Below, in pieces: positions 46,441 to 58,620 of a stretch of 64,000 nt of DNA (within the stretch, counting starts at the first letter, position 1; each line of letters opens with the position of its first letter). Origin of the DNA: Axinella damicornis (Eukaryota > Porifera > Demospongiae > Axinellida > Axinellidae); the NCBI GenBank assembly GCA_963931865.1, contig OZ007516.1, positions 309,358-373,357 of the forward strand, read 5' to 3'. The notes under the pieces were generated by a model. It was given only the letters and a program-made list of their open reading frames with translations, had not been told where the DNA came from and did no database searches. The position numbers and the translations under genes were made by a program.

Positions 46441-48110
46441 TAGTGGAGCATGCTAGCCCAGCTACCTGCCCTGGCCCTCTCCACTAGTGGAGCATGCTAG
46501 CCCAGCTAGCTGCTCTGGCCCTCTCCACTAGTGGAGCATGCTAGCCCAGCTAGATGCCCTGGCCCTCTCCACTAGTGTAGCATGCTAGCCCATCTAGCTG
46601 CCCTGGCCCTCTCCACTAGTGGAGCATGCTAGCCCAGCTAGCTGCCCTGGCCCTCTCCACTAGTGGAGCATGCTAGCCCAGCTAGCTGCCCTGGCCCTAG
46701 TGGAGCATGCTAGCCCAGATAGCTGCCCTGGCCCTCTCCACTAGTGGAGCATGCTAGCCCAGCTAGCTGCCCTGGCCCTCTCCACTAGTGGGGCATGCTA
46801 GCCCAGCTAACTGCCCTGGCCCTCTCCACTAGTGGAGCATGCTAGCCCAGCTAGCTGCTCTGGCCCTCTCCACTAGTGGAGCATGCTAGCCCAGCTAGCT
46901 GCCCTGGCCCTCTCCACTAGTGGAACATGCTAGCCCAGCTAGCTGCCCTGGCCCTCTCCACTAGTGGAGCATGCTAGCCCAGCTACCTGCCCTGGCCCTC
47001 TCCACTAGTGGAGCATGCTAGCCCAGCTAGCTGCTCTGGCCCTCTCCACTAGTGGAGCATGCTAGCCCAGCTAGATGCCCTGGCCCTCTCCACTAGTGTA
47101 GCATGCTAGCCCATCTAGCTGCCCTGGCCCTCTCCACTAGTGGAGCATGCTAGCCCAGCTAGCTGCCCTGGCCCTCTCCACTAGTGGAGCATGCTAGCCC
47201 AGCTAGCTGCCCTGGCCCTAGTGGAGCATGCTAGCCCAGATAGCTGCCCTGGCCCTCTCCACTAGTGGAGCATGCTAGCCCAGCTAGCTGCCCTGGCCCT
47301 CTCCACTAGTGGGGCATGCTAGCCCAGCTAACTGCCCTGGCCCTCTCCACTAGTGGAGCATGCTAGCCCAGCTAGCTGCTCTGGCCCTCTCCACTAGTGG
47401 AGCATGCTAGCCCAGCTAGCTGCCCTGGCCCTCTCCACTAGTGGAACATGCTAGCCCAGCTAGCTGACCTTGCCCTCTCCACTAGTGGAGCATGCTAGCC
47501 CAGATAGCTGCCCTGGCCCTCTCCACTAGTGGAGCATGCTAGCCCAGCTAGCTGCCCTGGCCCTCTCCACTAGTGGAGCATGATAGGCCAGGTAGCTGCC
47601 CTGGCTCTCTCCACTAGTGAAGCATGCTAGCCCAGCTAGCTGCCCTGGCCCTAGTGGAGCATGCTAGCACAACTAGCTTACCTGGCCCTCTCCACTAGTG
47701 GAGCATGCTAGCCCAGCTAGCTGCCCTGGCCCTCTCCACTAGTGGAGCATGCTAGCCCAGCTACCTGCCCTGGCCCTCTCCACTAGTGGAGCATGCTAGC
47801 CCAGCTAGCTGCTCTGGCCCTCTCCACTAGTGGAGCATGCTAGCCCAGCTAGATGCCCTGGCCCTCTCCACTAGTGTAGCATGCTAGCCCATCTAGCTGC
47901 CCTGGCCCTCTCCACTAGTGGAGCATGCTAGCCCAGCTAGCTGCCCTGGCCCTCTCCACTAGTGGAGCATGCTAGCCCAGCTAGCTGCCCTGGCCCTAGT
48001 GGAGCATGCTAGCCCAGATAGCTGCCCTGGCCCTCTCCACTAGTGGAGCATGCTAGCCCAGCTAGCTGCCCTGGCCCTCTCCACTAGTGGGGCATGCTAG
48101 CCCAGCTAGC
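46281..48110 (+). repeat. Nested satellite duplications (1299, 521 and 778 bp offsets)
   Basis: ATGATAGGCC lies at 46281 and 47580 (1299 bp). The TAGATGCCCTGG variant followed by GTGTAGCATG lies at 46551, 47072 and 47850 (521 and 778 bp, which sum to 1299). This is a rearranged continuation of the 2074-bp blocks to its left. Confidence 0.8.
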
Positions 48111-48940
48111 TGCCCTGGCCCTCTCCACTAGTAGAGCATGCTAACCCAGCTAGCTGCCCTGGCCCTCTCCACTAGTGGAGCATGCTAGCCCAGCTAGCAG
48201 CCCTGGCCCTCTCCACTAGTGGAGCATGCTAGCCCAGCTGGCTGCCCTGACTCTAGTGGAGCATTCTAGCCCAGCTAGCAGCCCTGGCCCTCTCCACTAG
48301 TGGAGCATGCTAGCCCAGCTAGCTGCCCTGACCCTAGTGGAGCATGCTAGCCCAGCTAGCTGCCCTGGCCCTCTCCACTAGTGGAGCATGCTAGCCCAGC
48401 TAGCTGCCCTGGACCTATTGGAGCATGCTAGCCCAGCTATATGCCCTGGCCCTCTCCACTTATGGAGCATGCTAGCCCAGCTAGCAGCCCTGGCCCTCTC
48501 CACTAGTGGAGCATGCTAGCCCAGCTAGCTGCCCTGCCCCTCTCCACAAGTGGAGCATGTAAGCCCAGCTAGCTGCCCTGGCCCTCTCCACTAGTGGAGC
48601 ATGCTAGCCCAGCTAGCTGCCCTGGCCCTCTCCACTAGTAGAGCATGCTAGCCCAGCTAGCTGCCCTGGCCCTCTCCACTAGTGGAGCATGCTAGCCCAG
48701 CTAGCAGCCCTGGCCCTCTCCACTAGTGGAGCATGCTAGCCCAGCTAGCCGCCCTGACCCTAGTGGAGCATGCTAGCCCAGCTAGCAGCCCTGGCCCTCT
48801 CCACTAGTGGAGCATGCTAGCCCAGCTAGCTGCCCTGACCCTAGTGGAGCATGCTAGCCCAGCTAGCTGCCCTGGCCCTAGTGGAGCATGCTAGCCCAGC
48901 TAGCTGCTCTGGCCCTAGTGGAGCATGCTAGCCCAGCTAG

Positions 48941-51900
48941 CTGCCTAGGCACTCTCCACTAGTGGAGCATGCTAGCCCAGCTAGCTGCCCTGGCCCTCTC
49001 CACTAGTGGAGCCTTCTAGCCCAGCTAGCTGCCCTGGCCCTAGTGGAGCATGCTAGCCCAGATAGCTGCCCTGGACCTCTCCACTAGTGGAGCATGCTAG
49101 CCCAGCCAGCTGCCCTGGCCCTCTCCACTAGTGGAGCCTGCTATCCCAGCTAACTGCCCTGGACCTCTCCACTAGTGGAGCATGCTAGCCCAGCTAGCTG
49201 CCCTGGCCCTCTCCACTAGTGGAGCCTTCTAGCCCAGCTAACTGCCCTGGCCCTAGTGGAGCATGCTAGCCCAGCTAGCTGCCCTGGCCCTCTCCACTAA
49301 GGGAGCATGCTAGACCAGCTAGCTGCCCTGGCCCTCTCCACTAGTGGAGCATGCTAGCCCAGCTAGCCGCCCTGACCCTAGTGGAGCATGCTAGCCCAGC
49401 TAGCAGCCCTGGCCCTCTCCACTAGTGGAGCATGCTAGCCCAGCTAGCTGCCCTGACCCTAGTGGAGCATGCTAGCCCAGCTAGCTGCCCTGGCCCTAGT
49501 GGAGCATGCTAGCCCAGCTAGCTGCTCTGGCCCTAGTGGAGCATGCTAGCCCAGCTAGCTGCCTAGGCACTCTCCACTAGTGGAGCATGCTAGCCCAGCT
49601 AGCTGCCCTGGCCCTCTCCACTAGTGGAGCCTTCTAGCCCAGCTAGCTGCCCTGGCCCTAGTGGAGCATGCTAGCCCAGATAGCTGCCCTGGACCTCTCC
49701 ACTAGTGGAGCATGCTAGCCCAGCCAGCTGCCCTGGCCCTCTCCACTAGTGGAGCCTGCTATCCCAGCTAACTGCCCTGGACCTCTCCACTAGTGGAGCA
49801 TGCTAGCCCAGCTAGCTGCCCTGGCCCTCTCCACTAGTGGAGCCTTCTAGCCCAGCTAACTGCCCTGGCCCTAGTGGAGCATGCTAGCCCAGCTAGCTGC
49901 CCTGGCCCTCTCCACTAAGGGAGCATGCTAGACCAGCTAGCTGCCCTGGCCCTCTCCACTAGTGGAGCATGCTAGCCCAGCTAGCTGCCCTGGCCCTAGT
50001 GGAGCATGCTAGCACAACTACCTTCCCTGGCCCTCTCCACTAGTGGAGCGTGCTAGCCCAGCTAGCTGCCCTTGCTTTAGTGGAGCATGCTAGCCCAGCT
50101 AGCTGCCCTGGCCCTCTCCACTAGTGGAGTATGCTAACCCAGACAGCTGCCCTGGCCCTAGTGGAGCATGCTAGCCCAGCTAGCTGCCCTGGCCCTCTCC
50201 ACTAGTGGAGCATCCTAGCCCAGCTAGCTGCCCTGGCCCTAGTGGAGCATGCTAGCACAACTAGCTTACCTGGCCCTCTCCACTAGTGGAGCATGCTAGC
50301 CCAGCTAGCTACCCTGGCCCTCTCCACTAGTGGAGCATGCTAGCCCAGCTACCTGCCCTGGCCCTCTCCACTAGTGGAGCATGCTAGCCCAGCTAACTGC
50401 TCTGGCCCTCTCCACTAGTGGAGCATGCTAGCCCAGCTAGCTGCCCTGGCCCTCTCCACTAGTGGAGCATGCTAGCCCAGCTAGCTGACCTGGCCCTCTC
50501 CACTAGTGGAGCATGCTAGCCCAGCTAGCTGCCCTGGCCCTCTCCACTAGGGGAGCATGCTAGCCCAGGTAGCTGCCCTGGCCCTCTCCACTAGTGGAGC
50601 ATGCTAGCCCAGCTAGCTGCCCTGGCCCTCTCCACTAGTGGAGCATGCTAGCCCAGCTAGCTGCCCTGGCCCTCTCCACTAGTGGAGCATGCTAGCCCAG
50701 CTAGCTGCCCTGGCCCTAGTGGAGCATGCTAGCCCAGCTAGCTGCCCTGGCCCTCTCCACTAGTGGAGCATGCTAGCCCAGCTAGCTGCCCTGGCCCTCT
50801 CCACTAGTGGGGCATGCTACCCCAGCTAACTGCCCTGGCCCTAGTGGAGCATGCTAGCCCAGCTAGCTGCCCTGGCCCTCTCCACTAGTGGAGCATGCTA
50901 GCCCAGCTAGCAGCCCTGGCCCTCTCCACTAGTGGAGCATGCTAGCCCAGCTAGCCGCCCTGACCCTAGTGGAGCATGCTAGCCCAGCCAGCAGCCCTGG
51001 CCCTCTCCACTAGTGGAGCATGCTAGCCCAGCTAGCTGCCCTGACCCTAGTGGAGCATGCTAGCCCAGCTAGCTGCCCTGGCCCTAGTGGAGCATGCTAG
51101 CCCAGCTAGCTGCCCTGGCCCTAGTGGAGCATGCTAGCCCAGCTAGCTGCCTTGGCACTCTCCACTAGTGGAGCATGCTAGCCCAGCTAGCTGCCCTGGC
51201 CCTCTCCACTAGAGGAGCCTTCTAGCCCAGCTAGCTGCCCTGGCCCTAGTGGAGCATGCTAGCCCAGATAGCTGCCCTGGACCTCTCCACTAGTGGAGCA
51301 TGCTAGTCCAGCTAGCTGCCCTTGCCCTAGTGGAGCATGCTAGCCCAGCTAGCTGCCCTGGCCCTCTCCACTAGTGGAGCATGCTAGCCCAGCTAGCTGC
51401 CCTGGCCCTAGTGGAGCATGCTAGCCCAGCTAGCTGCCCTGGCCCTCTCCACTAGTGGAGCATGCTAGCCCAGCTAGCTGCCCTGGCCCTCTCCACTAGT
51501 GGGGCATGCTACCCCAGCTAACTGCCCTGGCCCTAGTGGAGCATGCTAGCCCAGCTAGCTGCCCTGGCCCTCTCCACTAGTGGAGCATGCTAGCCCAGCC
51601 AGCAGCCCTGGCCCTCTCCACTAGTGGAGCATGCTAGCCCAGCTAGCTGCCCTGACCCTAGTGGAGCATGCTAGCCCAGCTAGCTGCCCTGGCCCTAGTG
51701 GAGCATGCTAGCCCAGCTAGCTGCCCTGGCCCTAGTGGAGCATGCTAGCCCAGCTAGCTGCCTTGGCACTCTCCACTAGTGGAGCATGCTAGCCCAGCTA
51801 GCTGCCCTGGCCCTCTCCACTAGAGGAGCCTTCTAGCCCAGCTAGCTGCCCTGGCCCTAGTGGAGCATGCTAGCCCAGATAGCTGCCCTGGACCTCTCCA

Positions 51901-54720
51901 CTAGTGGAGCATGCTAGTCCAGCTAGCTGCCCTTGCCCTAGTGGAGCATGCTAGCCCAGCTAGCTGCCCTGGCCCTCTCCACTAGTGGAGCCTGCTATCC
52001 CAGCTAACTGCCCTGGACCTCTCCACTAGTGGAGCATGCTAGCCCAGCTAGCTGCCCTGGCCCTAGTGAAGCATGCTAGCCCAGCTAGCTGCCCTGGCCC
52101 TCTCCACTAGTGGAGCCTGCTAGCCCAGCTAACTGCCCTGGCCCTAGTGGAGCATGCTAGCCCAGCTAGCTGCCCTGGCCCTCTCCACTAAGGGAGCATG
52201 CTAGACCAGCTAGCTGCCCTGGCCCTCTCCACTAGTGGAGCATGCTAGCCCAGCTAGCTGCCCTGGCCCTAGTGGAGCATGCTAGCACAACTACCTTCCC
52301 TGGCCCTCTCCACTAGTGGAGCGTGCTAGCCCAGCTAGCTGCCCTTGCTTTAGTGGAGCATGCTAGCCCAGCTAGCTGCCCTGGCCCTCTCCACTAGTGG
52401 AGTATGCTAACCCAGACAGCTGCCCTGGCCCTAGTGGAGCATGCTAGCCCAGCTAGCTGCCCTGGCCCTCTCCACTAGTGGAGCATCCTAGCCCAGCTAG
52501 CTGCCCTGGCCCTAGTGGAGCATGCTAGCACAACTAGCTTACCTGGCCCTCTCCACTAGTGGAGCATGCTAGCCCAGCTAGCTACCCTGGCCCTCTCCAC
52601 TAGTGGAGCATGCTAGCCCAGCTACCTGCCCTGGCCCTCTCCACTAGTGGAGCATGCTAGCCCAGCTAACTGCTCTGGCCCTCTCCACTAGTGGAGCATG
52701 CTAGCCCAGCTAGCTGCCCTGGCCCTCTCCACTAGTGGAGCATGCTAGCCCAGCTAGCTGCCCTGGCCCTCTCCACTAGTGGAGCATGCTAGCCCAGCTA
52801 GCTGACCTGGCCCTCTCCACTAGTGGAGCATGCTAGCCCAGCTAGCTGCCCTGGCCCTCTCCACTAGGGGAGCATGCTAGCCCAGGTAGCTGCCCTGGCC
52901 CTCTCCACTAGTGGAGCATGCTAGCCCAGCTAGCTGCCCTGGCCCTCTCCACTAGTGGAGCATGCTAGCCCAGCTAGCTGCCCTGGCCCTCTCCACTAGT
53001 TGAGCATGCTAGCCCAGCTAGCTGCCCTGGCCCTAGTGGAGCATACTAGCCCAGCTAGCTGCCCTGGCCCTCTCCACTAGTGGAGCATGCTAGCCCAGCT
53101 AGCTGCCCTGGCCCTCTCCACTAGTGGAGCATGCTAGCCCAGCTAGCTGCCCTGGCCCTCTTCACTAGTGGAGCATGCTAGCCCAGCTAGCTGCCCTGGC
53201 CCTAGTGGAGCATGCTAGCCCAGCTAGCTGCCCTGGCCCTCTCCACTAGTGGAGCATGCTAGCCCAGCTAGCTGCCCTGGCCCTCTCCACTAGTGGGGCA
53301 TGCTAGCCCAGCTAACTGCCCTGGCCCTCTCCACTAGTGGAGCATGCTAGCCCAGCTAGCTGCCCTTGCCCTCTCCACTAGTGGAGCATGCTAGCCCAGC
53401 TAGCTGCCCTGGCCCTCTCCACTAGTGGAGCATGCTAGCCCAGCTATCTGCCCTGGCCCTCTCCACTAGTGGAGCATGCTAGCCCAGCTAGCTGCCCTGG
53501 CCCTCTCCACTAGTGGAGCATGCTAGCCCAGCTAGCTGCCCTGGCCCTCTCCACTAGTGGAGCATGCTAGCCAAGCTAGCTGCCCTGACCCTCTCCACTA
53601 GTGGAGCATGCTAGCCCAGCTAGCTGCCCTGGACCTCTCCACTAGTGGAGCATGCTAGCCCAGCTAGCTGCCCTGGCCCTAGTGGAGCATGCTAGCCCAG
53701 CTAGCTGCCCTGGCCCTCTCCACTAGTGGAGCATGCTAGCCCATCTAGCTGCCCTGGCCCTCTCCACTAGTGGAGCATGCTAGCCCAGCTAGCTGACCTG
53801 GCCCTCTCCACTAGTGGAGCATGCTAGCCCAGCTAGCTGCCCTGGACCTGTCCACTAGTGGAGCATGCTAGCCCAGCTAGCTGCCCTGGCCCTCTCCACT
53901 AGTGGAGCATGCTAGTCCAGCTAGCTGCCCTGGCCCTAGTGGAGCATGCTAGCCCAGCTAGCTGCCCTGTCCCTAGTGGAGCATGCTAGCCCAGCTAGCT
54001 GCCTTGGCACTCTCCACTAGTGGAGCATGCTAGCCTAGCTAGCTGCCCTGGCCCTCTCCACTAGTGGAGCCTTCTAGCCCAGCTAGCTGCCCTGGCCCTA
54101 GTGGAGCATGCTAGCCCAGATAGCTGCCTTGGACCTCTCCACTAGTGGAGCATGCTAGTCCAGCTAGCTGCCCTTGCCCTAGTGGAGCATGCTAGCCCAG
54201 CTAGCTGCCCTGGCCCTCTCCACTAGTGGAGCCTGCTATCCCAGCTAACTGCCCTGGACCTCTCCACTAGTGGAGCATGCTAGCCCAGCTAGCTGCCCTG
54301 GCCCTAGTGAAGCATGCTAGCCCAGCTAGCTGCCCTGGCCCTCTCCACTAGTGGAGCCTGCTAGCCCAGCTAACTGCCCTGGCCCTAGTGGAGCATGCTA
54401 GCCCAGCTAGCTGCCCTGGCCCTCTCCACTAAGGGAGCATGCTAGACCAGCTAGCTGCCCTGGCCCTCTCCACTAGTGGAGCATGCTAGCCCAGCTAGCT
54501 GCCCTGGCCCTAGTGGAGCATGCTAGCACAACTACCTTCCCTGGCCATCTCCACTAGTGGAGCATGCTAGCCCAGCTAGCTGCCCTGGCCCTCTCCACTA
54601 GTGGAGCGTGCTAGCCCAGCTAGCTGCCCTTGCTTTAGTGGAGCATGCTAGCCCAGCAAGCTGCCCTGGCCCTCTCCACTAGTGGAGTATGCTAACCCAG
54701 ACAGCTGCCCTGGCCCTAGT
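48941..54720 (+). repeat. Duplicated satellite blocks with offsets of 618, 611 and about 2280 bp
   Basis: CTGCCTAGGC lies at 48941 and 49559 (618 bp). AGAGGAGCCTTC lies at 51211 and 51822 (611 bp). The variant GTATGCTAACCCAGACAGC has its AGACAGC at 50141, 52414 and 54699 (2273 and 2285 bp). The small differences in offset reflect exchange between 44- and 37-bp monomers or insertion of single bases. Confidence 0.78.
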
Positions 54721-56070
54721 GGAGCATGCTAGCCCAGCTAGCTGCCCTGGCCCTCTCCACTAGTGGAGCATCCTAGCCCAGCTAGCTGCCCTGGCCCTAG
54801 TGGAGCATGCTAGCACAACTAGCTTACCTGGCCCTCTCCACTAGTGGAGCATGCTAGCCCAGCTAGCTACCAAGGCCCTCTCCACTAGTGGAGCATGCTA
54901 GCCAAGCTACCTGCCCTGGCCCTCTCCACTAGTGGAGCATGCTAGCCCAGCTAACTGCTCTGGCCCTCTCCACTAGTGGAGCATGCTAGCCCAGCTAGCT
55001 GCCCTGGCCCTCTCCACTAGTGGAGCATGCTAGCCCAGCTAGCTGCCCTGGCCCTCTCCACTAGTGGAGCATGCTAGCCCATGCAGCTAGCTGACCTGGC
55101 CCTCTCCACTAGTGGAGCATGCTAGCCCAGCTAGCTGCCCTGGCCCTCTCCACTAGTGGAGCATGCTAGCCCAGGTAGCTGCCCTGGCCCTCTCCACTAG
55201 TGGAGCATGCTAGCCCAGCTAGCTGCCCTGGCCCTCTCCACTAGTGGAGCATGCTAGCCCAGCTAGCTGCCCTGGCCCTCTCCACTAGTGGAGCATGCTA
55301 GCCCAGCTAGCTGCCCTGGCCCTCTCCACTAGTGGAGCATGCTAGCCCAGCTAGCTGCCCTGGCCCTCTCCACTAGTGGAGCATGCTAGACCAGCTAGCT
55401 GCCCTGGACCTATTGGAGCATGCTAGCCCAGCTAGCTGCCCTGACCCTCTCCACTTGTGGAGCATGTTAGCCCAGCTAGCTGCCCTCGGCCCTCTCCACT
55501 AGTGGAGAATGCTAGCCCAGCTAGCTGCCCTGGCCCTCTCCACTAGTGGAGCATGCTAGCCCAGCTAGCTGCCCTGGCTCTATCCACTAGTGGAGCATGC
55601 TAGCCCAGCAAGCTGCCCTGGCCCTCTCCACTAGTGGAGCATGCTAGCCCAGCTAGCTGCCCTGGCCCTCTCCACTAGTGGAGCATGCTAGCCCAGCTAG
55701 CTGCCCTGACCCTAGTGGAACATGCTAGCCCAGCTAGTTGCCCTGGCCCTAGTGGAGCATGCTATCCCAGCTAGCTGCTTTGGCCCTCTCCACTAGTGGA
55801 GCATGCTAGCCCAGCTAGCTGCCCTGGCCCTCTCCACTAGTGGAGCCTGCTAGCCCATCTACCTGCCCTGGCCCTAGTGGAGCATGCTAGCCCAGCTAGC
55901 AGCCCTGGCCCTCTCCACTAGTGGGGCATGCTAGCCCAGCTAACTGCCCTAGCCCCAGTGGAGCATGCTAGCCCAGCTAGCTGCCCTGGCCCTCTCCACT
56001 AGTGGAGCATGCTAGCCAAGCTAGCTGCCCTGGCCCTAGTGGAGCATGCTAGCCCAGCTAGCTGACCTGG

Positions 56071-58620
56071 CCCTCGCCACTAGTGGGGCTTGCTAGCCCA
56101 GCTAACTGCCCTGGCCCTAGTGGAGCATGCTAGCCCAGCTAGCTGCCCTGGCCCTCTCCACTAGTGGAGCATGCTAGCCCAGCTAGCTGCCCTGGCCCTC
56201 TCCACTAGTGGAGCATGCTAGCCCAGCTAGCTGCCCTGGCCCTCTCCACTAGTGGAGCATGCTAGCCCAGCTAGCTGCCCTGGACCTGTCCACTAGTGGA
56301 GCATGCTAGCCCAGCTAGCTGCCCTGGCCCTCTCCACTAGTGGAGCATGCTAGCCCAGCTAGCTGCCCTGGCCCTCTCCACTAGTGGAGCATGCTAGCCC
56401 AGATAGCTGCCCTGGCCCTCTCCACTAGTGGGGCATGCTAGCCCAGCTAACTGCCCTGGCCCTCTCCACTAGTGGAGCATGCTAGCCCAGCTAGCTGCCC
56501 TTGCCCTCTCCACTAGTAGAGCATGCTAGCCCAGCTAGCTGCCCTGGCCCTCTCCACTAGTGGAGCATGCTAGCCCAGCTATCTGCCCTGGCCCTCTCCA
56601 CTAGTGGAGCATGCTAGCCCAGCTAGCTGCCCTGGCCCTCTCCACTAGTGGAGCATGCTTGCCCAGCTAGCTGCCCTGGCCCTCTCCACTAGTGGAGCAT
56701 GCTAGCCAAGCTAGCTGCCCTGGCCCTCTCCACTAGTGGAGCATGCTAGCCCAGCTAGCTGCCCTGGCCCTCTCCACTAGTGGAGCATGCTAGCCCAGCT
56801 AGCTGCCCTGGACCTCTCCACTAGTGGAGCATGCTAGCCCAGCTAGCTGCCCTGGCCCTAGTGGAGCATGCTAGCCCAGCTAGCTGCCCTGGCCCTCTCC
56901 ACTAGTGGAGCATGCTAGCCCATCTAGCTGCCCTGGCCCTCTCCACTAGTGCAGCATGCTAGCCCAGCTAGCTGACCTGGCCCTCTCCACTAGTGGAGCA
57001 TGCTAGCCCAGCTAGCTGCCCTGGCCCTCTCCACTAGTGGAGCATGCTAGCCCAGCTAGCTGCCCTGGACCTCTCCACTAGTGGAGCATGCTAGCCCAGC
57101 TAGCTGCCCTGGCCCTCTCCACTAGTGGAGCATGCTAGCCCAGCTAGCTGCCCTGGCCCTCTCCACTAGTGGAGCATGCTAGACCAGCTAGCTGCCCTGG
57201 ACCTATTGGAGCATGCTAGCCCAGCTAGCTGCCCTGACCCTCTACACTTGTGGAGCATGCTAGCCCAGCTAGCTGCCCTCGCCCCTCTCCACTAGTGGAG
57301 AATGCTAGCCCAGCTAGCTGCCCTGGCCCTCTCCACTAGTGGAGCATGCTAGCCAAGCTAGCTGCCCTGGCCCTAGTGGAGCATGCTAGCCCAGCTAGCT
57401 GACCTGGCCCTCGCCACTAGTGGGGCTTGCTAGCCCAGCTAACTGCCCTGGCCCTAGTGGAGCATGCTAGCCCAGCTAGCTGCCCTGGCCCTCTCCACTA
57501 GTGGAGCATGCTAGCCCAGCTAGCTGCCCTGGCCCTCTCCACTAGTGGAGCATGCTAGCCCAGCTAGCTGCCCTGGCCCTCTCCACTAGTGGAGCATGCT
57601 AGCCCAGCTAGCTGCCCTGGACCTGTCCACTAGTGGAGCATGCTAGCCCAGCTAGCTGCCCTGGCCCTCTCCACTAGTGGAGCATGCTAGCCCAGCTAGC
57701 TGCCCTGGCCCTCTCCACTAGTGGAGCATGCTAGCCCAGATAGCTGCCCTGGCCCTCTCCACTAGTGGGGCATGCTAGCCCAGCTAACTGCCCTGGCCCT
57801 CTCCACTAGTGGAGCATGCTAGCCCAGCTAGCTGCCCTTGCCCTCTCCACTAGTAGAGCATGCTAGCCCAGCTAGCTGCCCTGGCCCTCTCCACTAGTGG
57901 AGCATGCTAGCCCAGCTATCTGCCCTGGCCCTCTCCACTAGTGGAGCATGCTAGCCCAGCTAGCTGCCCTGGCCCTCTCCACTAGTGGAGCATGCTTGCC
58001 CAGCTAGCTGCCCTGGCCCTCTCCACTAGTGGAGCATGCTAGCCAAGCTAGCTGCCCTGGCCCTCTCCACTAGTGGAGCATGCTAGCCCAGCTAGCTGCC
58101 CTGGCCCTCTCCACTAGTGGAGCATGCTAGCCCAGCTAGCTGCCCTGGACCTCTCCACTAGTGGAGCATGCTAGCCCAGCTAGCTGCCCTGGCCCTAGTG
58201 GAGCATGCTAGCCCAGCTAGCTGCCCTGGCCCTCTCCACTAGTGGAGCATGCTAGCCCATCTAGCTGCCCTGGCCCTCTCCACTAGTGCAGCATGCTAGC
58301 CCAGCTAGCTGACCTGGCCCTCTCCACTAGTGGAGCATGCTAGCCCAGCTAGCTGCCCTGGCCCTCTCCACTAGTGGAGCATGCTAGCCCAGCTAGCTGC
58401 CCTGGACCTCTCCACTAGTGGAGCATGCTAGCCCAGCTAGCTGCCCTGGCCCTCTCCACTAGTGGAGCATGCTAGCCCAGCTAGCTGCCCTGGCCCTCTC
58501 CACTAGTGGAGCATGCTAGACCAGCTAGCTGCCCTGGACCTATTGGAGCATGCTAGCCCAGCTAGCTGCCCTGACCCTCTACACTTGTGGAGCATGCTAG
58601 CCCAGCTAGCTGCCCTCGCC
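56071..58620 (+). repeat. Satellite blocks duplicated at 1337-bp offset
   Basis: CCCTCGCCACTAGTGGGGC lies at 56071 and 57408. GACCAGCTAGCTG followed by GACCTATTGG lies at 57182 and 58519. TCTACACTTGTGG lies at 57241 and 58578. All give exactly 1337 bp. Confidence 0.85.
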
